DNA from: Limnanthes douglasii subsp. nivea
Lineage: Eukaryota; Streptophyta; Magnoliopsida; Brassicales; Limnanthaceae
Assembly (NCBI GenBank): GCA_036936605.1
Contig: JAUPFV010000004.1
Coordinates: forward strand, 119,772,852 to 119,836,851
DNA length: 64,000 bases
Direction of reading: 5' to 3'
Notes under the pieces: generated by a model
The model's database searches: none
What the model was told of the DNA's origin: nothing
The model's input: only the letters and a program-made list of their open reading frames with translations
Shown here: positions 35,216 to 45,949 of the stretch, piece after piece
Layout: each line of letters begins with the position of its first letter
How positions within the stretch are numbered: position 1 is the first letter of the stretch
Translations under genes and position numbers: made by a program

Positions 35216-36606
35216 TTTAATATACATTAATACTATCAATATAATATAATGAATCTTATAATAAATGATAAATTTAATGTTTGGTATAACATAATATTAA
35301 TATTTATTAGTAATATCAATGTAATGTAATATAAAACAATATTAAACGTGATTTTACTAAGATGTATTAATGGTATTATTATTATATAATAAATATTATA
35401 ATAAATGGTATTAGTGTATTATATGTTATATAAAAATTGCATTTTTATGCTATAAACTATGGTTTATATTATAGCATATATATATATATATATTATAGCA
35501 TATATATATATAATATAAAAAAATTATCTTTATAAGATTTGAGTCAATATATTTTGTACTTGTAAAAGTTTATGTAACCACTTCAAACTTCTAAACCACG
35601 ACGGTACTCATATTTTCTTGTGGTAATGTTAAAGCTCAACATTCAACATATTATGATAAAGCGAATAAAACTCTACGATGATTTTGAATTTGCACAATTT
35701 AGATATAATATCGACAAACCGAAACCAATGATAAAATAGATATCGTTCAACATTATGGTCATCTCCCTCAAACTAAACTGAAAAATATTAGTCTGACACT
35801 AACTTGTTGACATTCATATATTCCCCATAATAATAACAACAAATAGCAAACTTGAAAAATAAAATCCAAACTAAATGGTACCAAATTAAATATAATCATT
35901 ATAATTATAGATAATTAAATTATAAGTGCAAAAAATGGTTTGCTGTATGTATAATATGATATAGAAATAGAGTTATAAGTATTGATTTGTTAATAATGTA
36001 AATTTAGGGATTTAATTGTAATTAATGTAAGTTTTATCTTTAATTTGTGACTGGTATAAGTTTTAGAGGATGTTTGTGACTTTGTATAATTTATAAGGAT
36101 TAAATAGCAATTCATCCACTTTTGTAACAGATTCAGTTTGAGACTAAGTCTTGGCTCCTCTATATAAAGGACCAGACTACTTCAATACAGGGGTTCAACA
36201 CTTTTGACTTTAAAAACACTTATTTGTACTTGTATTTTCTCTCTTTAAAAACTTTACAACACTTTCTCTCTAGAATTCTTCCCTAGCAATTTTACCAAAG
36301 TAAACTCATACCTCATCATAATAAACTTCTGTAAAACTTATAATAAAATAGTCAAATATTATGCATTTTCATAAATAAATAAAAAGTTGATATAAATTAT
36401 TATTGTTTTCAATAGTCCGAAGAATCGCCATGTGACGATCCTCTATTGAGATTCTACTCGATAGAATATGGTAACGTCTCATCCAACATAAATACGGTTT
36501 AAATCGGTTCGAAATTATTCTACGTTGTTAATATTGTATTACTATTAGGATTTCGTCTACTAAAAATAATTCATGTACGGTAATCCATTACTATAACATT
36601 TGTAAC
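35216..36606. other. AT-rich DNA with a possible promoter or LTR remnant
   Basis: Contains a TA-rich near-duplicate at 35,474-35,512 and, at about 36,155-36,170, a TATA-box-like CTCTATATAAAGGAC preceded by phrases common in plant LTRs (GATTTAATTGTAATTAATG; AGGATTAAATAGCAATT). A decayed U3/R region is possible, but I found no partner LTR or host gene downstream. Confidence 0.35.
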
Positions 36607-37530
36607 TTTTTTTTTCAAAGCTGGAAAATTTATTGAAATAATAGCTTTAAAAAAATAAAAGCCCCAAATAGATATAGGTTAGACACCAATAAAAGATTGG
36701 GTCAGGATACATATTTGGGCAGCTAAGAGAAAATTGGGTCTAAACAAATTTAATTTGGGGAGGCGCCTAAAGATGGATTCGTGCAAAAGAAGACAAACTT
36801 CTAATGCAGAGAGACTAGAGTAGTAATGGCTTCGACTTCCCAAATCTTGAACCAAGCATCCAACAAGCATCTACGTAGATCTTTTATTTGCTATTAGATA
36901 AAGAGCAACAAGAATCAGCAAGAGCAAAAAACCGGAGACGCAATGAAAATGCTATTAGGAGAAGAAAATAGTCGATTTAGGGTTCATGGATAGAGAACTT
37001 TAATTGGAGCCTGGCCAGGTTAATTAAAAAGCTTAAATAAGTAAAAGCATAAGTATGAATTAATATGTTCTAGGGTATCCAATTTCAACTATATCTAACA
37101 GAGTAATAGCTTTTAATTGATTAGAAACTTGAAAATTATTGTAATCGATCTTCATTTTTTATCTTAATGTCCACCTAGCAAGTGAGTCAGCGGCTAGGTT
37201 TTGTTATTTGTAAATATGATTAAAATCCATAAATGGAGTAATAAGAGCTCTAATACTAGAAAGAATGGGGTCAAGAGATGTTGGATATTTCCATGTATAT
37301 AAGAGGTCGATTAGAATCTCAGAGCAGATTCTATATCAACGTTAGAGATGCTTGAGTTGAAAACCATAGTAGAGAGCTATGAAAATTGCTTTAATTAGAG
37401 TTAACTTGTGGTAGACAGCCATGTACTATGAAAGCAGAAGTGTCGCTCATGAATGTGCCTCCACTTGATTTACTAGATGGTAGGCTGCAAACATCGGTGT
37501 TAAGTTTATATGGATCAGGTTGAAGAGAAG
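36607..37530 (-). mobile_element. 5'-truncated LINE 3' end with RNase H remnant
   Basis: A T-run at 36,607-36,615 serves as the poly(A) tail of a minus-strand insertion. Upstream on the minus strand, about 37,510-37,180, the translation includes KLNTDVCSLPSSKSSGG, then a helix-like stretch, and NLAADSLARWTL. This matches plant RVT_3-type RNase H at the end of LINE ORF2 (KLNTDGS start, N-x-A-A-D-x-L-A end). Stops interrupt it. The catalytic DGS reads DVC. A TSD was not found. Confidence 0.6.
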
Positions 37531-37646
37531 TTCATGATAAATGAAACATAAATAATTCTACTACTACAAATAAATGAAACGATGGAAGAAAAAAAAAGTA
37601 ATTAACAAAAAAATTAAATAAAAATTATTTTAAAACAGCCAAAACT

Positions 37647-37697
<51 letters not shown>

Positions 37698-38749
37698 CAG
37701 TTTACAATATGTAATACTAAATTGATAATCGTGAAATAATAGATAAATTCACATCTCTAACAAAAACAAAGTAAATCATTATTTATGATTTTCCGTCAGA
37801 TACATTATTGTCCCTGCAAATGTTATGCCAAAACCGTGCTTATTTCCAATTGGCGGGTTTGATCATTTTTTTTTTCTTTTGCCTACATTGAATGACACTG
37901 AGTTGGCCATTTGACTTTTTAAATTCGTATCAGCGCCTAAATTTGATCTATAACCAAAAATCGAGTGGGTAACGATGGAGTGAAATGTGAAGTGAAAGGC
38001 AAGTCATGTAGTTTGGGCTAAGGTCCAGACTCCAAACGAAACCAAAAGAATCTATTAAGATTGGGTTTTGCACTCCTGCTCCATCAAATACAGTACAGTG
38101 TCGTGATGAAAAGGCCCATCTAAATCTGAGAGAAATCGATGTTGGAAATGGGTTTGGAAAAATTAAAAAATTTAATAGCACTCTTGAAATATAAGTGAGT
38201 GTGGTTTGAACTTATAGTAGTAAAGCACTCAATTGTATTGAATGACATGTGGTCAGTGTTTTTTCTTATCAACATTCAACATCATCCATCCATCCATCCA
38301 AAACTGGCAAGAGATGGTTTCATAGCCTTTTGCCTTACCAAGTAAAAGTAGGCATCATCATTGCCATTTCGTAGCTCACGTTTCCTCCATAGTTTGGGCT
38401 TTTCTTCAGTAACTAGTAACTACTACGCTATACATAGTAGCATAGCACCTATGGGCCTGTCCTAAAATAAAACAAAACATAACATGTGATATACAGTACT
38501 GTATAGTATTGTATAGTTGGATCAAGACGCTATCTCTATTCAGATGGATGGCAATTTTGTTTTCTTTTTCTACATTAATAAAATATAATTGACTTGTTTT
38601 ATATTATTGAATACTATTCATATTTCCCTAATTTAAAATTTAGAAGGTTAAACTAACTTTGGCATATTTAACTTTTTTTTAATTTAAAAATCATACTAGT
38701 TAAAATAATAAGAAATGTGGGTTTTCTTGAAATTATAATTTTAAAGATG
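37531..38749. other. No recognised gene; includes a (TA)n microsatellite
   Basis: A (TA)n run occupies 37,650-37,696 and a short (TCCA)n run lies near 38,285-38,300. The part around 37,860-38,460 is less AT-rich and shows no element signature; no coding motif was recognised. Confidence 0.45.
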
Positions 38750-38876
38750 AACCGAACGATTATGTTTATAATTTTTATATTATTGGCGGCGTATTTTATT
38801 TTATGTCTGCTGGTATAGTTTTATATTATTGGTACCGTATTTTGTGTTTCTTGTTATCTTTTTGTGTAATTATAAG

Positions 38877-38886
38877 TTGTTAATAG
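38877..38886. repeat. MULE target-site duplication, left copy
   Basis: TTGTTAATAG, identical to 40,814-40,823. Ten bp suits Mutator-like elements (usually 9, range 8-11). Confidence 0.85.
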
Positions 38887-39303
38887 GGCTAAAAACCCTG
38901 GCTAGTCGACAGTGTTTGACATATGTTGCACTTCTGCCACTAAGCTTCATTCGTCTTCAAAACTAGTCACCAGTCTCCAAAAATGTTGTATTTTTGCCAT
39001 TAACGCGTGCAAATTAACAAGGAGCTGACACGTGGCAGGCCAATGTACTCAGCTTTGTTCCACATATGGTCATCCCTTCTTTTCTTCCAAAAACACCCTT
39101 GTAGCACATTTTACCTTATTTAATTTAATTTTTTACTTTTTACTCTTCAATTTCACCTCACCTAAGATTTACCCACCCATTTAAATATTTACCCGACCCA
39201 TTTTTAATTTCACCCAAATAAAACTACTTCTTCACCATCTAACCCTAATTTTCTTCACTCACCATATACAGCTTCCTGAATTCTCACAAACCCTAATTCT
39301 CTT
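38887..39303 (+). repeat. MULE left terminal inverted repeat
   Basis: About 417 bp, the reverse complement of 40,399-40,813 with scattered substitutions and small indels. It contains repeated AACCCTAAT-like words, which are not telomeric arrays. Confidence 0.9.
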
Positions 39304-39443
39304 TATGTAGATATTTTCAAAAATAACTTTGCTTTATGATTCACATTTAACTTAATCTCTAAATCTAAATCAGGCCTATTGGATTTTGCCGACTGGTTTC
39401 TGAAACAATTTCATCTAACCTATATTTAGCCTTTTTCATTCGG

Positions 39444-39505
39444 GCATTTCAACAAACACCTGTATAAGAAATCAGCATTTCAACAAACACCTGTATAAGA
39501 AACCA
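39444..39505. repeat. 31-bp tandem duplication inside the MULE
   Basis: The unit GCATTTCAACAAACACCTGT... (31 bp) occurs twice in a row with one difference; a partial third copy lies near 39,583. Confidence 0.85.
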
Positions 39506-39729
39506 ATCATATAGTTTTGAATGGATTCAATCAAGCCCAGTATTTTGACAATGTCAGAAAGAGTTGGGTCTTTTCTCACATTAGCATTTCAATAAACACC
39601 TTATGCGCATTAGTCAACTAGATGGTGAAACTTAACCCAAATAAGAATTCTCACGTTACAAATATATGTTACAATTATCATCACAAAATCTAACAAAAAA
39701 AATAATCAAGTGAAAGAAGAATCTTTGAA

Positions 39730-39765
39730 TCAAGCGATGGAAACTTTGGCACCAGCTGCTTCAAC
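39730..39765 (-). pseudogene. Captured 3' end of plastid ribosomal protein bL12 gene
   Basis: Minus-strand reading PVEAAGAKVSIA followed by TGA (39,730-39,732). The ending A-G-A-K-V-S-I-A-stop is the conserved C-terminus of bL12 (L7/L12), the stalk protein that recruits translation factors. It lies in the expected order and strand relative to the larger bL12 piece at 40,197-40,391, but about 430 bp of other sequence sits where the rest of the C-terminal domain should be. Only ~10 residues, so the support comes mainly from the neighbouring piece. Confidence 0.6.
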
Positions 39766-40196
39766 TGGACTACTCATTCTGTTGAGCAGAACTCCCATCT
39801 TCCCTAGCTTTATCAGAAATTGAAGCCAATGACTCACCGTTACTAGCACATCTTTCTTCATTAGTGTCAGACTCATGGGCTTCCTTCTTGGGTACAACAC
39901 CCAATGGATCAGCTAGTCAAGAGAACACTCAATGCCCCATCTCTGCTACTCAAAAGAGTAACATAGGTAGACAACTGAGCCTCAGCGACCCAAGATGAGA
40001 GGACAAAACCAGCGTAACAATCTGAGCATTCCAAATGCGTTTCCGACCAAAAGACAGAGGGCTCATTTGAGTAATTACTGTACGATAAACCCAACAAAGA
40101 GTGGTAAAGGTTTTTCGAAAGCAAGAGCAAAATCATCGATAAAAAGTTTGATTCTAATCGATAACATAGTCCCACCAAGAGCAAGAGCATGTAAGT
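39766..40196 (-). other. Unidentified insert between the two bL12 pieces
   Basis: Minus-strand reading includes a coding-looking stretch PKKEAHESDTNEERC...SLASISDKAREDGS ending in a stop at about 39,780, and farther upstream SNEPSVFWSETHLECSDCYAG. Neither was recognised. The frame from the bL12 fragment stays open to 39,909. These may be additional captured gene pieces or intron/UTR sequence. Confidence 0.4.
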
Positions 40197-40391
40197 CTTA
40201 ATCACAACAATCCTTGCGTTGCTTGGGACCTCATCGATCACCACATCGAACTCTTTTTTCTCCTCTACAACGGGAGCGGCCGCCTCTGCTCCAGGGGCAG
40301 CGGGTACGGCACCGGTCGGGGCAAACGCGGCGGCGGATACGCCGAGTTTGTCCTGGAGGTAGTCGACGAGGATTCGTGCTTCTCTAAAGCT
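40197..40391 (-). pseudogene. Captured plastid ribosomal protein bL12 fragment (hinge and start of C-terminal domain)
   Basis: Minus-strand reading from 40,391: FREARILVDYLQDKLGV, an Ala/Pro-rich linker (SAAAFAPTGAVPAAPGAEAA), then EEKKEFDVVIDEVPSNARI and VVIKT. This is the layout of bL12: N-terminal dimerisation helix with LVDYLQDKLGV, flexible hinge, and the EFDVV...AKI(V)xVIK start of the C-terminal domain. The form matches the nucleus-encoded plastid protein (the mitochondrial form differs more in the hinge). No ATG or transit peptide is included; the fragment begins just inside the right TIR. After VIKT the reading leaves bL12. High GC marks it as foreign to the surrounding DNA. Confidence 0.85.
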
Positions 40392-40398
40392 AGGGTTA

Positions 40399-40813
40399 GA
40401 GAATTAGGGTTTTTGATATTTCAGGAAGCTGTCTACGGTGATTGAAGAAAATTAGGGTTAGATGGTGAAGGAGTAGTTTTATTTGGGTGAAATTAAAAAT
40501 GGGTCGGGTAAATAGTTAAATGGGTGGGTAAATCTTAGGTGAGGTGAAATTGAAGAGTAAAAAGTAAAAAATTAAAGTAAATAAGGTAAAATATGCTACA
40601 AGGGTGTTTTTTGAAGAAAATAAGGGATGACCGTATGTGGAACAAAGCTGAGTACATTGGCCTGCCACGTGTCAGCTCCTTGTTAATTTGCACGCGTTAA
40701 TGGCAAAAATGCAACATATTTGGAGAGCGGTGACTAGTTTTGGGAACGAATGAAGCTTAGTGGCAGGAGTGCAACAGGTGTCAAACATCGGTGACTAACC
40801 AGGGTTTTTAGCC
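40399..40813 (-). repeat. MULE right terminal inverted repeat
   Basis: Ends ...CCAGGGTTTTTAGCC, the exact inverse of the left end for the terminal 15 bp. Confidence 0.9.
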
Positions 40814-40823
40814 TTGTTAATAG
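40814..40823. repeat. MULE target-site duplication, right copy
   Basis: TTGTTAATAG; continues directly into the rest of the copia 5' LTR. Confidence 0.85.
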
Positions 40824-41194
40824 TGTCTCATATATATAAGCTCATTAGCCACATTATCTAGTAAGTATATATTTATTATCTATAAAAAATGATCATTAGG
40901 CACATTATCTAGGAAGTGTATTTATTATCTATAAAAAGATGACTATGACTATACAAAATGAACAATTCAAATTTATAATCTTTTTATTCTTAGTGATTTT
41001 TTTGAGGTGTCTATGGAAATAGATATTTGTCCAACCACGATAAATTTTGGGTTCCTTTCATTAATGTTTTTTATTTTGTTTTGTGTCTAAGATATTTGTG
41101 AAATATTTTATATGTTTCATGACATATAATAACGATTATGTGTATGCTATAAGTAACTCGTCAAGAAATGTATTATCGTAGGACTATAAGGGCA
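40814..41194 (+). repeat. Tork-like copia 5' LTR, part right of the MULE
   Basis: Aligns to about 45,444-45,800: shared AAGCTCATTA, ACATTATCTA, TTTATT, TGTGAAATATT and CATATAATAAC blocks in the same order. It ends ...GGGCA before a TAAT spacer and the primer site. Confidence 0.75.
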
Positions 41195-41198
41195 TAAT

Positions 41199-41210
41199 TG
41201 GTATCAAAGC
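41199..41210 (+). other. Primer-binding site, initiator-Met tRNA (one change)
   Basis: TGGTATCAAAGC; the consensus is TGGTATCAGAGC. It lies just after the 5' LTR. Confidence 0.75.
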
Positions 41211-41231
41211 TTTGGGTTGTTGAATTAGGTT

Positions 41232-42030
41232 TTGAACTTATGGTTTACAATGATGTCTAGATCAACAAAATACAAAATCAAAAGATTTGATGGAGGATCC
41301 AGTGTTGCATTATGGAAAATTAAGTTAAAATCTTCTTTGGTACTACAAGGGTTGTTGAAGGTTCTGGATAACAAGTCACTGACAGAGATGAAAGAAGAAG
41401 AAGAAGAGCAAGATCTTCAAAAATGGCTCTATGTTGGATTCTCATAAGTATAAAGAACATTGTTCTTTGCGAGGTTAATGGTGAGAAGATTGTGGCCTAC
41501 ACATGGAAGAAGTTCTGAGAACTTTACTAAGAGAAATCAGTCGTAAACTGGTTATACTTCAAGGAACGTTTGTATAATTTTAGATTGAAAGAAGGTATGT
41601 CCATAACTGAACACATAGTTAATTTTAATCAATTATTATGGGTTCGAAAAATATTAATATCGTTATTGAGGATGAGAATCAAGTTTTGTTTGTATTGGGA
41701 TTGTTACCAACTTCTTATAAGAACTGTGTGGATACCATCATGTAAGGTAAGGACAAGTTATCTCTGGATGATGTCAAAGTGGCTATGAAATCAAGAGATT
41801 TTAGAAAGTTACAGCCAAATAATCATTCGGAATGGAAAGGTCTTATAACAAAGAGAATATCTAGCTATAAGGCGATTTATTCAAAGAATAATAATTATTT
41901 AGGTCCAAATCCAAAGCCAATAACTCAAACTATTATGAATGCACTGAGCGGGGGTCATTACAAGATATATTATCCGAAACTAAAAGGTAAGAAGAAAAAT
42001 AAAAGGAAAATGTTACAAACCTAGCATAAA
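41232..42030 (+). pseudogene. Gag remnant of the Tork-like element
   Basis: First frame (41,232-41,447): TKYKIKRFDGGSSVALWKIKLK, then LVLQGLLKVLDNKS and an acidic stretch. Second (41,570 onward): LYNFRLKEGMSITEHIVNFNQL. Later segments (41,779 onward) have VAMKSRDFRK and a Lys-rich tail. This is the order of Tnt1-type copia gag. Frameshifts at about 41,447 and 41,650 and the loss of a clear zinc knuckle show decay. Confidence 0.7.
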
Positions 42031-44220
42031 GTGTAAACAATTCTGATGACAGTGAAAATAATTGTACATGAGATGTGTTGTTTGTGAGTTTAAACTATGG
42101 ACAAAAATCTTGGCTACATGATACCGGCCCTACGTACCATATGTATTAATTCAAGAAGTAGTTTCATACTTACAAGCCAATGCATATAAGTGTTACTTGG
42201 AGAACAATCATTTATTCCATGGTGGTAGAATCACTAACGATAGAATTGTAAGGTTTGATGGTGTTGTTGAACTCATGATGTGCTAGCATGTTTTTGGTTT
42301 GAAGAGAAACCTGATATATCTTAATACATTAGACTCTCATGGTTACAAGCATTATGTAGAAAATGTTGTTATAAATATGACAAAAGGCTCATTGGTGTGT
42401 ATGATTGAAAATTTATAAAAGGAATTTACATTCTCTATGAGAGTGTTGTTATGGATGATCTCGTAGTAACATCATCAGGAAGTAATAACCTAAGTCGGCA
42501 GGATTAGAACCAGTTGTGGAATCGGTATTTCATTCACATGAGTGAACAAAATATTAGTTATTTGGGAAAGAGAGGTTTTTTAAAAGAGTATAAAGCATGA
42601 TCATTGGGATTTTTTTTAACACTTTATGTTTTGTAAACAACCTATAGTGAAATCATAAAGTCAACTGTAAGAAAGGCTAAATGGACAATAGACTACATTC
42701 ACTCAGATTGTTGGGTCCCAAACAGAATTACATAAAGAGTGGATACATAAACTACATAAGTTTGATTGATGATTAATCAAAGATGATATTGGTTTATTCT
42801 CTAAAAACAAAATATGAGGCATATTCAACCTTTATCAAATGGTAGACGATGATTGAGAAGTAGACAAGAAGAAATATTAAGCATGTTAGGATAGATAATA
42901 GGTTAGAATTTCGCAGACGTGAGTTCAATAATTTCTGCAAATATTAGAGAATAGTATGTCATCGCACTTGTTCTACAACACCACAATAGAATAGGATTGT
43001 ATCAAGGATAACAGAATGTTTTGATAAGGGGAGAATCATGCTTTCGTATACTGGTATGGAAAATCGTTTTTAGGTTAAAGCTATCAATACCGCGTGTTAC
43101 TTAATGAATCGGTCCATATCAATGATCATTGATTGTAAACTTTCTTTTGGTATTTGGTATGGGTCTTCGGCTGATTACGAATAGTTGAAGGTGTTTAGTT
43201 ATTATGTGGACCCTCACGTGAGAGATGGTAAAATTTAAAAGGGAGAAAATATGTGTATATTTCTAGGATATGCTACTGGAGTGAATGGATATAATTTATA
43301 GCGTACCTTTCCAAATTCTTCAGGTTTTCTCATTCGTAAAAATGTGAATTTTATTGAGTCTGTTTCGCTAGATAATTAGAAAGAAGATAGACAAATGGTT
43401 GAATCATGATTTATTTTAAGTAAATATTTAGGTCTAATCATTTGAATGGTTTCGAGGTTAATCCATGACCAAAAGGTAAAGTGTCAGTATCAGATGATAA
43501 TGAGGATGATGTGTCTGAATATCAGAGAGAGAAAGAAGAGTTATTAAACCACCAAAAGGGTATCCAAATCTAGTTTCATATGTTTTGTCAGTTATAAAAG
43601 AAGTTAAGATGCAAAGCTATAGCAAGTTTAGAAGTAGACCAGTGAACTGGGGCTCTGGGGAGAAATATTATATCTCTTTATGTGTCAGACATCAAAGCTT
43701 GTTAACTTACTTTATAGACAAAATATAGTATGTTATAAATGGGTATTCAAAAAAAAGGTAGGTAATCTAAGGGTTGAGACACCTCAATTCAAGGCAAGAC
43801 TGGTTACTATGGGTTTATTCAAAGGTAAAAAATTAACTTCAATGAAGTATTTTCTCTAATGGTAAAACGTAGTTCGGTTTGTGCTTTGTTAGTTATGTTA
43901 GTTTTGTAAGATTTAGAACTTGAGCAGTTGGAGATAAAGACTATGTTTCTATATTTTGAATTGGATGAATGAATCTACATGAGACAACAAGAGGGATTTA
44001 TCAAACCTAATATAGAGGATATGTCACCTAAAAAGTCATTATATTATTTGAAACCATCATCTAGGAAATACCACAAATGATTTGATACATTCATGGTGTC
44101 AACAGGGTTCACAAGGACTCCATATGAAATTTTATGTATCATCAAAATATATTAGATTATTCTTATATTTACTTGTTGTTAGTATATGATATGCTCATTT
44201 ATTATTGTAGCATGTCACAC
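42031..44220 (+). pseudogene. Protease/integrase/RT region of the Tork-like element, heavily decayed
   Basis: Short pieces only: SWLHDTGPTYHM-like reading near 42,110 (protease), GDGVVELMM near 42,260, VSVYLGYATGVNGYN-like near 43,250 (end of the integrase region), and RT pieces near 43,740-44,160 (YKWVFKKKVG; FLYFELDEXIYMRQQEGF). Order fits copia pol, with stops every few dozen codons. Confidence 0.5.
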
Positions 44221-45172
44221 ATTGTGAAGATAAAGAAACATTTTAATGTCGAGTTTTAGATGAATGATCTGGGTACGGTAAATAAGATTCTTGGAATGGA
44301 GATTACCATTAATATAAGCGTAAAATAATTACATTTATCTCATATAAGTTACATTTAGAAAGTGCTACAAAGATTAACATGGTTGATGTTAAAGTAATTG
44401 GCATCCCGTTTTCCACTCATTTCAAGTTGTCTACAACAAGATCAACCAATGATGTTGTTGAGTTTGAATAAACATTATAGATGACATACGCAAGTGCATT
44501 CACTAGTATCATGTATGATATGGTGTGCACATATCCTAGTATGTCACATACAGTTTGTATGGTCATTAATTACATGAGATATCCTAGGAAAGAACACCGA
44601 CATGTAATAAATTAATACTTCGGTATCTTAAAACTACTGCAAATATTTTCTTAATTTTCAACAAGACCAATATTGATGGATCGTTGAACGATATGGAAAA
44701 ATCAGTGGTTGATTTTATTGATTCTGATTTTGCACGTGATATGTATATAATGAGATCTTTGCGATGTTATATGTTTACTTTAGTTGGAAGTGTAATCTAT
44801 TGGAAAGCACAGTTACAAACTACTGTAGTTTTATCTACAGAAGAGGCAAAATACATAATGGTAACAAAAACAGTTAATGAGGTAATATGGTTGCAAGGTT
44901 TAATGGTTGATTTGGGTTTAGGTAGGACTACCATAAAAGTGTTTTGTGACAGTCAAAGCGGCATACACCTTACAGTGAACCAGATGCACCGCGAACATAC
45001 AAAGCATATATATATTATGTATCATTTTATTCGTGATATAATACCAAATGGGATTTTTTATGTGAATAAAGTATATACACACAATAATCTGACAGATATA
45101 ATGACCAATGCAGTATTAGTTCAAACATTTGAGGAGTACCTAAACTGGATTAGTGTTCGCAACATCAAGTGA
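44221..45172 (+). pseudogene. RT end and RNase H of the Tork-like element
   Basis: VYDMLIYYCSM near 44,185 replaces the YVDDML motif. KHFNVEF, MNDLGTVNKILGMEI and LHLSHISYI follow. The frame at 44,684-45,172 is the best preserved: VDFIDSDFARD, SVIYWKAQLQTTVVLSTEEAKY, then VFCDSQSGIHL and EHTKHIYIMYHFIRD. This matches copia RNase H with its catalytic Asp, Glu (TEEA) and Asp (CDSQS). The 162-codon open frame is a remnant, with no complete pol around it. Confidence 0.75.
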
Positions 45173-45257
45173 ATTCTTTAGGGTCATTTGGTCAGTCATA
45201 TGAAGATAAGTTCATTGTGGATAGTGAAGAAAGGATATTCACCTCAAAGAGAAGATT

Positions 45258-45800
45258 TGTTGAGGATGAGTGGAATGGTTATGGTCATATCTTGAATCAT
45301 TGGTGATATAAGTTTTCACATTGTGCCTTGTTTTCGTTCATATAGTCTTGTGTCATTGATAGTGTACCTTGTGTATGCTGGTATAGTTTTGTGTCATTGA
45401 CAGTATACATTGTGTCCCCTGGTATATTTTTTGTAAATGTTAGTTATTAATAGTGTGTGAAATATAATAGTGTGCGAAATATATGAGCTCATTATGCACA
45501 TAATCTACTAAGTACATTTATTCCCTATAAATATGCTATTAGTGGTATACAAAAGGAACAACTGAAATTTGTAATCCTTTACTATCATAGTGAAATATTT
45601 TATCTAGTGCCGCCCGTGAACGTAAAAATTTGTCAAACTACATTAAATTCTTGTGTTCTTGTCTTTCATTCTCTTTATTTTATTTTATGTTTGGGTTATT
45701 TGTGAAATATTGCATACTGTTCTATATCATATAATAACTATTAGGCGTATGATAGAAATAACCCGTTAATAGAGGTATTGTCGTATGACTACTTGGAAAA
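45258..45800 (+). repeat. Tork-like copia 3' LTR
   Basis: Begins near TGTTGAGGATGAG after a purine-rich CAAAGAGAAG. It carries a 41-bp tandem duplication (45,342-45,382 and 45,383-45,423). Its middle aligns with sequence left of the MULE (shared GCTGGTATAGTTTT) and its right half with sequence right of the MULE. Confidence 0.65.
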
Positions 45801-45949
45801 AGTTGAATATGTCGTGACATGTATTAGACAATTCATAGATGTATGGTTTGCTGATATAATTGGTTATAACTTACCGAATTGAATTGTATAGAGATATTCT
45901 TGAACTCTAAACGTATCATGATGCTATCAAGAGCAGTAATAAATGTAAG

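Larger units (their letters stand above)
38887..40813. mobile_element. Pack-MULE-like element with captured plastid rpl12 pieces
   Basis: A 1,927-bp element with long terminal inverted repeats (38,887-39,303 and 40,399-40,813, about 415 bp, more than 90% identical by eye) beginning GGCTAAAAACCCTGG, and a perfect 10-bp TSD. Long TIRs with a 9-10 bp TSD indicate a Mutator-like element. The 1.1-kb interior has no transposase; instead it carries coding-like fragments on the minus strand, including two pieces of a plastid ribosomal protein bL12 gene. The interior near the right TIR is strikingly GC-rich in an AT-rich window. It is non-autonomous and would have needed transposase from elsewhere. 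Confidence 0.85.
38750..45800 (+). mobile_element. Degenerate Tork-like Ty1/copia element with a MULE in its 5' LTR
   Basis: The 3' LTR (about 45,258-45,800) matches sequence on both sides of the MULE at 38,887-40,813. The 5' LTR therefore runs from about 38,750 to 38,886 and continues 40,814-41,194. A primer site at 41,199 is followed by gag, RT and RNase H remnants in order. The gag and RNase H resemble Tnt1/Tork elements (KRFDGGSSVALWKIKLK; STEEAKYIMVTKTVNEVIWLQG). All coding parts are riddled with stops. The start of the 5' LTR is imprecise. Confidence 0.75.

Noticed and set aside
36155..36170. Host promoter with TATA box
   Set aside because: No coding sequence follows; the LINE tail begins about 440 bp downstream. 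Kept only as a possible LTR remnant.
39230..39303. AACCCTAA words resembling telomeric repeat
   Set aside because: Only isolated words within the MULE TIR, not a tandem array; frequent in plant 5' regions.
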